Below, piece after piece: positions 9,501 to 18,700 of a DNA stretch of 27,777 nucleotides. Below the pieces are notes generated by a model. The model did not search any database. It had not been told where the DNA came from and was given only the letters and a program-made list of their open reading frames with translations. The stretch is from a virus, in IMG/VR virus record IMGVR_UViG_3300020436_000066, positions 1-27,777 of that record. One strand, 5' to 3'. The first letter of the stretch is position 1, and every line of letters begins with the position of its first letter. The translations under genes and the position numbers were made by a program.

Positions 9501-11073
9501 AATCTATACCATTGACGGTTAATTCTTCACCTTTTATAAATGTTCCTGCTGTTTGACTTAAAGTTGTAATTCCTACAATGTCTGCGTGATGAGGTCTGAC
9601 AAATCCAGATGCATTTGAACTTTTACCTTTTACAAATGATCCCTCAGGTAGTGTAGATATACCAACAGGTAAATTTAAAGTTAAAGTTGAGAATGTTTGA
9701 ATATCAAATAATCTTAAATCCCATGTAGTTGTTGCTCCAGTATATGCAGAATCTTCTAAATTAAAACTATAAACCCTCGCACTTCCAATTATACTTCCAG
9801 TTCCTCCAAAATTATCAAATAATTTAACAACTGTACCTTGTTTTGGGATACCTCTTACATTGTTAACTTTTAAAATATTACCCATCTCAAAATCAACCGC
9901 ACTGTTTGTTGCGATACCTACATCTCTAGGTTTATCAACATCAATTATATTTGTAACGTTTCTTGAAACTCTATGTCCTCTGACATATGACAATCCGGGT
10001 GATATTTTTACACACATCAAATCATCAGACGGTGTATTATTTTGATCTGTTAATTGGTCACTAAAAAATAAACCATTATTACCTAATTTATCATTAAGTG
10101 AGTTATGCACAGATGGTATGAATGGTTTGACTGAGTAGTTTCCAGATTCTTCAAAAGTTCTTTTGGCAAGTACATCACCTAATAGATTTAATTGATTATT
10201 ATCTCCTTCACCAACTTTTTTAATTTGACCATCATCAACTATGAATAATAGTATAAAATCAGTATCATTTTTATCACTTATTAATTTTTTAGTTAGGGTA
10301 AGATTTATTTTTAATCTATCAGCACCAGGTGCTGCAAAATTTGTAAATCCTGCAGCGTTATCATATAATGAATTATCATCTTTTGCACTAATAATTGTTT
10401 CATCTACTCGTAATCCCACACGATAAGATGGTTTATTTTCAAAAGGATCTAATATAATTGTTTGTTTACTAACATTAACAAAATAACCTCTTAAATAGTA
10501 AACACCTTGATCAATATGAGCTAAAGATCCATATCCAGTTGAATCATTAGAAATTAAAGATGCTACAGGTGTTCCTGCATTAATAGTTGTATTTCCATAG
10601 GTTATATTCTCATCACAAGTTATAGATTCTCCATCTTGAAAAGTATCAAAACTACTAAAAGTATTTCCAGAAGATTTTTGATCAATGTATAATATAATTT
10701 GATTATTATTATTCGTATCGATCACAGATGATGTAAATTTTACGTTTCCAGATATCCCTGAAGATTGACCTGTAATTTTTTTACCTGTTAAATTACTAAT
10801 ATATAAAGATACGTCAACACCGAAGTTTGTAGAATTTATTTTTAGAGCTCTTACATTATCTTGAAATGATGTATCACCGGGTATTACTTTTGCTCCATCC
10901 TTAAACACGTATGTGCTTAATTTAGATAATTGATCTTGTGATATTGATTGAGAACTAGTTAACTCTCTTGCTTGAACTGGAAATCCAGGTTTAAAAAGAA
11001 CTTTGTAAAAATTTTTAGATTGATCAAAATCATCATAATATGGACTTGTATTTAAATTTGTTTTTTGTTTCAT
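3532..11073 (-). CDS. Giant DUF4815-type baseplate/appendage protein (2513 aa)
   Basis: A very large virion protein. The N-terminus (SPYYDDFDQSKNFYKVLFKP, then PVQARELTSSQSISQDQL, then FKDGAKVIPG, about residues 10-66) matches the opening of DUF4815-family phage proteins, which feature 'YYDDFD..K.F..VLF.PG..VQARELT..Q..LQ.Q'. Near residue 1123 comes a conserved DIG.IEDRVSNLEE.TSLSLLE segment, a short coiled coil, followed by RFKSGFFVDPF. Near residue 1655, DPLAQTFVIG begins a beta domain with VTSVEVFFRT, VTLEIRG and a FDEPLYLSPNETYAIVL strand. A 'QIGNEIIGYDG...GRG' module lies at about 2096-2173, two GxGY-like repeats precede it, and a C-terminal domain (SKPATSLKVILSANRP...) ends the protein. 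It occupies the slot between gp8 and the neck genes where T4 has genes 9-12, so it probably forms peripheral baseplate parts or a fibre-attachment structure (inference). The start lies 5 bases after the gp8 stop and has no obvious Shine-Dalgarno. Confidence 0.85.
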   Translation of the reverse strand: MKQKTNLNTSPYYDDFDQSKNFYKVLFKPGFPVQARELTSSQSISQDQLSKLSTYVFKDGAKVIPGDTSFQDNVRALKINSTNFGVDVSLYISNLTGKKITGQSSGISGNVKFTSSVIDTNNNNQIILYIDQKSSGNTFSSFDTFQDGESITCDENITYGNTTINAGTPVASLISNDSTGYGSLAHIDQGVYYLRGYFVNVSKQTIILDPFENKPSYRVGLRVDETIISAKDDNSLYDNAAGFTNFAAPGADRLKINLTLTKKLISDKNDTDFILLFIVDDGQIKKVGEGDNNQLNLLGDVLAKRTFEESGNYSVKPFIPSVHNSLNDKLGNNGLFFSDQLTDQNNTPSDDLMCVKISPGLSYVRGHRVSRNVTNIIDVDKPRDVGIATNSAVDFEMGNILKVNNVRGIPKQGTVVKLFDNFGGTGSIIGSARVYSFNLEDSAYTGATTTWDLRLFDIQTFSTLTLNLPVGISTLPEGSFVKGKSSNASGFVRPHHADIVGITTLSQTAGTFIKGEELTVNGIDLGRSITNVSGINVQRIKSISQPTSSGFPNISGDGFIADSSLSEFNLPNGISNVNISASSGGGSGVSTVTAGGQAFSGLRVGSVLKYNQVGLSTQTFNKVSEISSDGLSIKIEPLTTVAGVFEGGLPSSDITAAEMKAMAPLVRGNGTLFQQLNNSNVESVDLSRSNLTVTKQIPSKTISSGSVSSSVATDTDLTSSSFISFDQERYSVHNDDGTIQSLNSDNFTTNGTSYTLSGLDDDTVTLSATLSKNEIKSKLKIYNKSQVYNVRLSRDRTSGVSGNISNSVQDGLTFDTRYGLRVQDDEISLNYPDVVKVLGIFESLDENDPILDTLSFSETIDVDNNAIIGEDIVSDDKSVIARVISKPTSNQLSVAYLTSEKFISSDDVTFSESNLQTKIKGIINVGKFKNLTKSYTLDKGQRNEYYDYSRIIRNKNVPSPSKRLLIIFDYYSVSNNDEGDVFTVLSYDKDRFNFDIPTIGSSSVRATDTIDFRPRVPVYNISTGSISPFSFSSRDFSTIKQFITPNESFTLNYNFYLPRIDNLYLTKKGEFVYEKGLSSINPKAPARNDQLMKLATINLPPYLYTPENASLLITENKRFTMKDIGTIEDRVSNLEEVTSLSLLETNVQTLQILDSQGRNRFKSGFFVDPFRNRNFLNNRLSDGIEVDTFSNVIIPKRDRVTVEVQPKLANPVPLVEYDSELNQPLFDSKVRKTGQLITLDYQEVEWISQEYATSFENINPFLIPTYMGIIKLTPASDIFTRTIEVEGQKIRQEGTNDTQNLNLNTTISGELGGDITQVNTRTEQLRLTPGQGQAQGIANNSTQVFRETTGTSTITGQLSLNGSASDSVTVLNTDTVINNRLTSETAQYMRSRNVQFESSSFPSYTRFYTFLDKETIDFNPKLVEVSPTSDGAGSGTSNSSFEIGETVRAENNQGQIIGKFRVCKPDHKSGPFNNPTESYRFNPYSYQNDNADIVPQNYSQTTPILNIDTLALSDISNINYFGYLDTGFKLVGENSACEAYVKNKRLISDEKGDLIGTFFVKNPNFPENKKWNVGTKTFLLTSSPDNATFIPGVDPNIFAAQVPFTSQGTRLEFEKQVIETVNSTTFNINADFEATVDTNISLTQVDELILEAEYYDPLAQTFVIGSKDPNTRNALNTSGDENGAYVTSVEVFFRTVDPNAPVTLEIRGTDEGSRPNMNILRTKTLDAEITLNGQQVTLIQTSEDASVGTKFTFDEPLYLSPNETYAIVLLAGDSDKYTVFTGVSGQSALNPQSIPGATGGESIQYSRQYTLGALFKSQNGALWSEDQEQDLTFKMYKAQFEESGSLLLQNQELNDLDLLNNPIETFPKTGSIGITSIGSPASDTLSGILTTGRKICGINSTSTAVITGFGASVSSVSISDGGFNYDVDGTVDTFAITGGGSGLQLDITGVTDGAITAINGTIVNPGIGYKVGDVVGIVTSTVGTSGGQGRGAQITVAGITGINKLFLTNVKGDNNSFAGNVGTAVSFFDDSNSIVSLAGTFITTNDLNTTGVNAGNLFKVRHAGHDMYSNTNKVGLKDITGDSVPSELSATLSSSESSKISVASTSVFANFEGALVSGINTGYVQIGNEIIGYDGVGVGELNIASGSDGRGVDNTLTISHNTNSLVTKYELNGVSIRRLARNDLNINENNIELDSHFIEFDRSKNGKDRSTDTFNFPQLSFNSDQSTGGEIVKSSGNILFNAIKPNIIINTPVGVDGATTDINASIRTISGSSVDGNEASFEDLGYESVSINNLNSLDSVRMIASKLNENQYLNSLSENKSFTLLLNLTSNNPNLSPSISLSQNPNVELYISRINRPIGLDNYDTNGEVNSILNDPHAAAYVSNTIRLSKPATSLKVILSANRPASSDFRVLYSLNRIDSDDASQSFELFPGYKNLTNVDPDDGFGNLVVDPTKNDGRPDAFVPANRFNQFSEYQFTADNLDEFIGYTIKIVMSSSNQAESPRIKELRSLAVR
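3548..3553 (-). promoter_or_regulatory. Ribosome-binding site of the 68-aa gene
   Basis: AAGGAG on the minus strand, within the final codons of the 2513-residue gene, 12 bases before the ATG at 3535. The spacing is slightly long, but the match is strong and supports this small gene being translated. Confidence 0.65.
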
Positions 11074-11078
11074 TTTAC

Positions 11079-12701
11079 TTAAAATTCAAGAATGATTTTT
11101 ACATCTTCTTTTTGTCTAGAGTTTCTTTCGACCAATTCTCTATTATCTACATAGATAATATCCCCTGTTTTTTTATTTATCTCCTCTTGAGAAATCCCAT
11201 CTGTAAAATTGACTCCTAAGTTTATTATTTTGTTATTAACAACTGTTGTTATACCACTAAAATTAGTGTCAATGGATTTTGTGAATTGTAGATCAGGATC
11301 TGTATTATCTGATATAATAGATTCAGATGTTGATTCAAATGGAACTACTTTAGATTGCTTTGATATGCTAGTGTTGTCGGTTTGATCTACACCATTTACA
11401 AAATGTAGAGATCTATCTTGAAAATATTTCAAAACCTTTGTTTCTTTATCATATGATGCTATGTATCCCCTTGCAATATCTCCATTTGTTGTTGTTTGAG
11501 TAATTCCAACACCAACCAATGATTGAGTTATTCCTATATCAGAGGATAATTTTAAGGAAGATAATGAACTAAACTGATTGAGAGTAAACGTGCTTCCAGA
11601 ACTAATTTGAGTTGGATTTTTAATTATCCCAATCTGAGAGAATTTAGTATCTGTTGGAAAATCTTTTGTAGAATCATCAAATCTTGCATAAATTAAAACT
11701 TTATCAGATCCTAACTCTTTGTATATGTTATGCCCATGTCCTTTTGAAGGTGGTATAATCGGGATTAATTTTGCTGCATTATCAGCACTTAAACTTCCTG
11801 CAGGATTTATTTGAACTGTTCCTAAATTTACCACACCAAAAGTATAACCTGAACCTCCTGATGAGACTTTAGCACTTGAAATTTTTCCAGTTGTATCAAC
11901 AACAATTTGCACTTTTCCACCAGACCCATCACCTAAAATATCAACTTCATATGTTCCTGTTTGATACACAGGACTCACACCACTACCTGCATTTTCAATA
12001 TAAACTTTTTTTATTTGATTAAAGTTTACATCAGAATCACCTGCGTCTCTTACGTTTTGAATTTGACTATCAGTTGATGTTTCCCAATCATTAGGTAAAA
12101 CAATAAACTCCGTTGAATCAAATTTAATAATATCAGATGGTGAAGCAGTGAATAGATATTTCCATAAATAACCATCACCACTTGTTCCAGCAGCAGTAAC
12201 TTCTAAGTCAGTAAATGTTGGTTCATCTATAGAAACATTACCTTTAATATTTGTGCCACTAGATCCGTTATCAATGCATATATAAACTTTAAAATCACTG
12301 TTTACAACATAAAAATTTGAATCAAACAAATTACCTGTATCACTATTCGGAGCTGGGTTTACTATTGTTTGATAATCATGTCGATACATATCATATCTGG
12401 TATTAGATATCCAATTGTGTCTCTTTACGACTCTACGTATGTTTGCACTATTAACTTTTTTTCCAAAAAGCATAGTGTCTCTATAATGATTAAGATACTG
12501 TAAATTATCAATTGGTGCGGGTGTTTCAGTTTGCCAATTTGAAGTTCTACCAAATCCCACAATCGTATTTGAAAATGGTATTTTTCCAAATGGGTTTACT
12601 AATCCTAAAAATACGTAGTAAGAATCATCACCTGTTAATACTGAATTAACAAAATTATTAGCATTGAATATTCTAAACTGATCTGTTACAATTGCTGGCA
12701 T
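11079..12701 (-). CDS. gp8: Baseplate wedge protein gp8, enlarged by insertions
   Basis: A baseplate wedge subunit, recognised by a chain of motifs that follow T4 gp8 from end to end. These are AIVTDQFRIFNANNFVNS (3-20; T4 has IVTSKFRTEKMLNF), VVKRHNWISNTRYDMYRHD (91-109; T4 IPRRDWGDTRYPDPY), GDGYLWKYLF (175-184; T4 GDGYVWEYLF), STEFIVLPNDW (196-206), FSQIGIIKNP (354-363; T4 FRQISIITNP) and the C-terminal GDIIYVDNRE...DVKIILEF (T4 GEMIYMENR...EINILFTF). It is 540 residues against 334 in T4. The extra length includes two GxGY-type units at 228-300 and a Ser/Gly/Thr-rich region after 365. In T4, gp8 dimers join gp7, gp10 and gp6 in the wedge. The gene is preceded by a 31-base gap with a perfect late-promoter octamer and has no Shine-Dalgarno. 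Confidence 0.92.
   Translation of the reverse strand: MPAIVTDQFRIFNANNFVNSVLTGDDSYYVFLGLVNPFGKIPFSNTIVGFGRTSNWQTETPAPIDNLQYLNHYRDTMLFGKKVNSANIRRVVKRHNWISNTRYDMYRHDYQTIVNPAPNSDTGNLFDSNFYVVNSDFKVYICIDNGSSGTNIKGNVSIDEPTFTDLEVTAAGTSGDGYLWKYLFTASPSDIIKFDSTEFIVLPNDWETSTDSQIQNVRDAGDSDVNFNQIKKVYIENAGSGVSPVYQTGTYEVDILGDGSGGKVQIVVDTTGKISSAKVSSGGSGYTFGVVNLGTVQINPAGSLSADNAAKLIPIIPPSKGHGHNIYKELGSDKVLIYARFDDSTKDFPTDTKFSQIGIIKNPTQISSGSTFTLNQFSSLSSLKLSSDIGITQSLVGVGITQTTTNGDIARGYIASYDKETKVLKYFQDRSLHFVNGVDQTDNTSISKQSKVVPFESTSESIISDNTDPDLQFTKSIDTNFSGITTVVNNKIINLGVNFTDGISQEEINKKTGDIIYVDNRELVERNSRQKEDVKIILEF
11802..12020 (-). repeat. Two GxGY units inserted in gp8
   Basis: Codons 228-300 of gp8 carry KKVYIENAGSGVSPVYQTG (231-249) and SSAKVSSGGSGYTFGVVNLG (275-294), separated by a GDGSGGKVQIVVD strand. 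They interrupt the region between two motifs shared with T4 gp8 (FIVLPNDW and FSQIGIIKNP) and resemble the gp14 repeats. Confidence 0.65.
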
Positions 12702-12719
12702 TATTATTGTTTTTTTAGA

Positions 12720-12727
12720 TATTTATA
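12720..12727 (-). promoter_or_regulatory. Late promoter (TATAAATA) before gp8
   Basis: A perfect match to the T4 late-promoter octamer on the minus strand, in the 31-base gap between the giant gene's stop (12733-12735) and the gp8 start (12701). Eighteen bases separate it from the ATG. In T4, late promoters of this type are read by RNA polymerase carrying gp55 and the sliding clamp. The predicted transcript would begin in or next to an A7 tract (12710-12716 as T on the plus strand), giving a leader of roughly a dozen bases without a Shine-Dalgarno. Confidence 0.75.
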
Positions 12728-12732
12728 CATCA

Positions 12733-15700
12733 TTAAATAAGATTGGTTTCTAATGCTCCTGTTTTCCTTAGAGTATCATTACCTGATCGTCTAATTATGA
12801 TCGGGAAAGTAGATAATCCTACGTCCACAGTCAATCCTGTGACTCCAATTGATATTGGATTTAAGGATCTAGTCAAACTCGATATTTTCCCAAGAGAAAA
12901 TTTACCTATGGGTATACCTGCAGTATTTATAGTTGGAAAGACAGTGCTATTAGAATCAATTGTACACGTTATAATTCCGGTGATCGTATTAGCACCACCA
13001 ACAACTCCAATTGTTGTTAAACCTGCAACTACATAAACATTATCAACAAAAGTTGTTCCTATACCAACTATATTCGTATCTGCTCCATCAGTAGATGTAA
13101 TTCCATTTCCAACGGTTGTATCATACACGAATAAAGGATCACCAATTGCGATAGGACCTAAACCCTCAGTATTTATTCCTGTGAATTTTATCGCTAAAGA
13201 AGAATTAAATACAGTTGTTCCGATACCTGTTATAATACCAGAAACGTTTTCAAATATTATATTAGTTCCTGTAATTATTTCGTCAACCACGGGTGACTTA
13301 GGAGCAAGGACTTTGGGAGGATTGGTATTTGTGTAACCCAAACCAGGATTAGTGATATCAAATGAACTTACTGATCCATTTGTTATAGTTGCAGTTGCAG
13401 TTGCAGTGGTTGCTATTCCAACATGATTTAAAGGAATTCCTGTTGTTGGTATACCTATTGATAATTGTATTGAGGACTCTGTATATCCACTTCCAGCATT
13501 AACTATATCTAATGATTGTATTGTTCCTAATCCTGAAACAACAGCTGTAAACGCTGCTGCTACTGGATTTGTTACACCCGATATTAAGTTTAATTCAAAA
13601 TTAGGACTAGACTCATCCTCATAATTAAACAATGATGCATCATCTACAAATATATCTGAACTAGAATCTGTCACATTTCCAATTACTTTTGCGGTTGGAA
13701 ATACCAATGTTTCAATCAATTGTCTTGTTTTAGGTAATTTTTCATCATTTACTGCTAAATCTCTTTTTTGTTTCAACAAATCAAAGGGTTTGAAATCTAC
13801 TTCATTAATACCTTGATTGAAATAAATGTTTGTTTCAACTTCATCAGAATCCTTAATATCAAAAATTACTCTAGAATCTTGTGAGACACTATTAGGAATG
13901 CCTGGATTTTTTACTATTTGAACTGAATCACCTTTTTCTATAGGTGCAGTTTCAGCATCTACTTGTAACGAATCCTCTCCAATTGTTCCTCTATAGAAAA
14001 ATATTTGAATATCATCATCATTTTCTGGGGGAGTTGTGAACGATAATGATGTTCCTCCTTCAAAAATATAATTTTTATTTGGTTCTTGAAGAACTCCGTT
14101 TCTAAAAATTATTAATATATTTGAAATATCACCAGTAAAATTCTGACCCTCCTCTATACTTAATTGTTCACCATCATATTTAATAGGAAATCTTACCCTT
14201 TGTCCATTTTGTAGGGGTCTAATAGAATCAATAAAATCAAATTCTCCAAATTGATAAAAAGTAAATCTATCATTAAATACTCTTACAACTTCTAATTCAA
14301 AATTTGTAATAGCAGAATCAAGATTTATATCAGTAACAAGACCAACTACCGTAAATTTATCACCAAATTTAAACCCGTTTCCATTTCCGTTCACTTTAAA
14401 GTTTTTAACCTCAAACAATGTAGAACCAATACCAACGTTAGTAGACACTGGTCCAACATTCAAATCTATGGTTATATTTTTCCCAGTGTCATATGTTTCA
14501 CCTATTCCAAGTCTTGATAAACCAGTAATACCTAATCCAGAGTATGATGGAGATGATACGAATATCTTAGGATCTTTATAATTTGAACCTTGTGCTGCAA
14601 TATTAAATATTGCTGTACCACCAAGACCTGCCACAGCAGTAATATTTGCACCTGATCCAACATTAGTCCCTACATTCACACTGAATACATCATCATTTAC
14701 TTTTGTGACACTTAATGATGCACTTCCTCCGGCAGGATCAGTGGGTCTAGGATAAGGATGATCAGTAAAGAAATTGTCTTTAGAGCATCTGAATATTAAC
14801 GAATATTCATCAAGAGTTATATTATCACTTGTGGATAATCCATGATCTGCCACAGTAAATGTTACTACACCGGATACTGGATTATATAATGCTTTAGTTG
14901 GTGTTAACTGTGCATTATCACTGCTTCTATTGATTGCCCCATTATTTGCAGATATAAAACGATGCTCATAACCAAGATCAACAACAGTAACTCCAATACC
15001 ACCTATTCCATGATAACCAGATCCAAATGTCAGATCACCATACCATGGCAACACTTCTCCTCCACCTTGATATTCATGAGTTGTTTCTCTAATTCCTATA
15101 TTAACACCAAAGACATTGGTCGCTCCAACTGAAACCACAGAAAATGTACCACCAATTGATAGTCCACCAGAGAAAGGTAAATTATTTAATTGAACTTCAT
15201 CTTGACTCTGTTCACCGAATACCCAGTCTGGATCAGTTTGAGTTTTTATAGTTAAAATTCCAGTATTATTATTATAAAATGCAGTGATTATACCAAGAGA
15301 TGAACCTGTGGTTGCGACACCAACAATATTGCTAATTTGTCCATTATCTAATACAGGTCTTATTTTAGCACCTACTAAAGGTGCAAATCCTAATCCAGGT
15401 GTAGATCCTAATGATACAATTACTCCACCCCTAGGTAGTTGATTTTGATTGACATCTTCATCACTTATTACGAGTTCATTATCAACTTTTAATCCTGTAA
15501 ATGCGATAGTTGTTACTCCTGCGTTACTATCTTCAAAAATATTATAATTACCAGATGGATTGTTAAATGTAGTTGGATTTTGATAAATTCCATTTATCAA
15601 CATTAATCCATTTCCAGTGGTTCCAACTCCAACCGTATTTGCACCTCCAACTGTAAGAGGGAAAGAAGAGTTTATACCTGTAAATCTATCAGAAATATCA

Positions 15701-18700
15701 TCAAAAACAATGTTTGTATCATAATTATTTCTAAAATATACTCTACCAGCAAATGTTGATCTTGGGAATGGTAGATTACTTATTGTATCTGATCCTTGTG
15801 GATTTCCTATTGGTGGATTCGTAAAGTGTATAGTGCTTTCTTCAATATTAAATGAACCTTTAAAAAAGTTTATCGTTGTTGATTCAGAGTGAGATGATGC
15901 ATCACTTCCTAGAACTCCACGATCTACCTGAACTAATGGGAATGTTCCAATGCCCGGTGAAATTGGTCCTGCAGACGATGTACCTACACCCACATTGTTT
16001 ATCTTCATTAATTCATCATCAATCTTAATTATATCCTCAACCAAAACGGAAGAAATACCTGATATTGCAAAAATACTGCTTGATGCACCAATATTTCCAC
16101 CATTATTAAGTAAAGTGTGTGATAAATTTTTAAGAGATATGGGATCTTGAATCAATCCATCAACAGTAATAATTGATTTTTCATTTCTTTTGGACATTGT
16201 AAACTTATGAGCATTACCCTCTCCTAAACTAGTAAATGTAACTGCAGTTCCTGCTCTTGTTGTTGATATTTGGAAAGTATTCTCACCAGTTTTAATACAG
16301 AATAAACTAGAAGAATCAGTTAAAACTGTATTGATACCTGCGGAGGTGTTTTTATATACTAATGATGAAGTTCCAACACCAACAACTGTTGATGCAGGTT
16401 TATAAAATAATTCTTCGTTATTTCTAAAGAAATGTTCATTTATAGTAAATTCACCAGTTGATGGATTTAAATCGTTTGAGGGATTAAAAGTTTTACTAAA
16501 AATAGGAATATTATTGGATTTAAGATCAAAATTAGTTCTATTAATTCTAACACCATTTATTGCATTGAATGATTTTAAATCAATAGACTCTTCTATTGTT
16601 CCGTAATTTAAATCATTTGCTATATTTTCAGTATCATTTAAAGTGTAAAAACACTGATTAAATGTTTTTACTGTGCATATACCAGTTAAATCATCTGGAT
16701 AAAAATTAATTTTTATATTATTTGAGTCATATACACCTCCAAATGTTCCTAATCCAACATTATCATCAAATAATGATATAGACCCGACTGATAAGAATTG
16801 TGCCGGTTGAGTGAAAATTTGAGTTCCATCATGTATTGAATAAACTTGATGCAACGCTTTGGATGATCCTATACTTACCTCGACTACAGATTTAAATGTA
16901 TTAAATAAATTTTTATCTAAATCTATAATTGAAGTAGTTCCTATACCCGTTGTTGTTATACCTTGATATGAAATACTTCTTTCTTGTCCCCCTATTTGAT
17001 CATTTGATAAGAATCTGTGTTCACCGTTACCTGATCCAGTTGTTCCAATGCCTATTATTTTTGATTTAATTAATATTGGTTCTGATGCTTGAGTATTATT
17101 ATAAAAACTTAATGTTAGATTTCCATTTGATAGATCACCAGTAAATGAACCAATTCTTGAATTAGTGCTATTGCTATCCACATAATACTCTGAATAGTAA
17201 GAATTAACGTTATCATGAGTCAAATAAGATTCTACAAATTCTATCTCACCTGTTGCACTATTAATGATTTGCGTATTTACAAAATATGATTCATATTCAT
17301 CTGACGGAAGAGATATAATTGAAGTGGTAATTCCAGGTTCAGAAACCGTGTCTGAAGACATGAGTTTTATAACACCTAAACCTAACGTGCCTATACCGAT
17401 AAGACGATTAGTTGAATTTGTTGCAGAAGTAAAATTATTTTTAATAATTTTAAAATCATAGTCAGTATCGAACTTATCTTTAGGATTAAATCTTAAAATA
17501 TTTTCACCAGCATCATTAATATCAATTGAAAAATCACCAATAGTTTCATCATTAATAGTAATTTCATTTGTTCCAAAATTATTTAATTTTGATTTGGTAA
17601 TCAAAACATTTGATTTACTTTGAGTAGATCCATTAGTTTCAAATGATTTTAATATTATTATCTCTTGTAACTCTAATTGTTCTTTATCAATACTGTTTAT
17701 TCTAACAAGTAAATTAGTAAATGTTTTTTCTTTATCTACATCAAAAACATTTAAAAATGTATCAGGATCTCCATCTTGACTTGAAAAATCTTTACTTATA
17801 TCATCTATAGTAAGAACATTATTAGTATCGCATCTAACAAAATCACTAAGTCTTATATTTTTAAATTCTAAAAATTTACTTGAAAGAGTAGTGGGATCTT
17901 TATCTCTTGATAAATCAATATTTTTTATTCTGTCAACTCTTTTTTGATCTATTAAATTTATAGTGATTACGGTAGATGCAGATGATCCTATCCCAACAGA
18001 AGATGATGATGATAATTCAGTGTCAGAAAAATTCTTTAATCCTGAAGTGTGAAGCATTTCATTAACAGGTGTTTCAAATTTTGTCCAAGGTATTTCACTC
18101 TTAACAGAATAAGAGAGATTTTGGAAGTAATCATTGTTAGGTGTTACTTGATTATCAATACTTAATTTTCCAATTTCATCATCCCATCCAATATTTTTTC
18201 TAGAGGAAAATCCTACTTTAAATATACCTTTACTTTTACTAATTTCTCTAATTTCAGCTTTGGCATTTGAATCTAAACCAATAATCACATCATTTATTTT
18301 TAGATCAAAAGAACCTGTAACTTTTATAAAGTTATCATTATATTTCGATATAAACAAATCTCTTATTTTACCATTAACCCTCAATCTTTCACCTTGTGTA
18401 AATTCAGACTTTACAATATTAAAATCAAAAACAGGATATCTAGATTTATTAATTATAGTTGCAAAATTATTTTGATTTGTAATTGCAATACCAACATATG
18501 TACTAAATCCTAAAGAATTTCCTAAGGAATCTATTCCTGTAGTTGATATTCCTGACACTGATACAATTACTTTTCTTGGATTTGTAGTTTTATTATATTC
18601 TGATACCCTTAAAAAAGAATACCTGTAGTCTGAAGAATTATGTCCAGTACCATCAAAAGGCAATTCCTCTCCATCTTCATCTACTGCGATGTATTTTTCA

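Noticed and set aside
12702-12732. Possible terminator in the gap between the giant gene and gp8
   Set aside because: The A7 tract on the minus strand is not preceded by a GC-rich stem, and on the plus strand no stem precedes the T run. The late promoter explains the gap.
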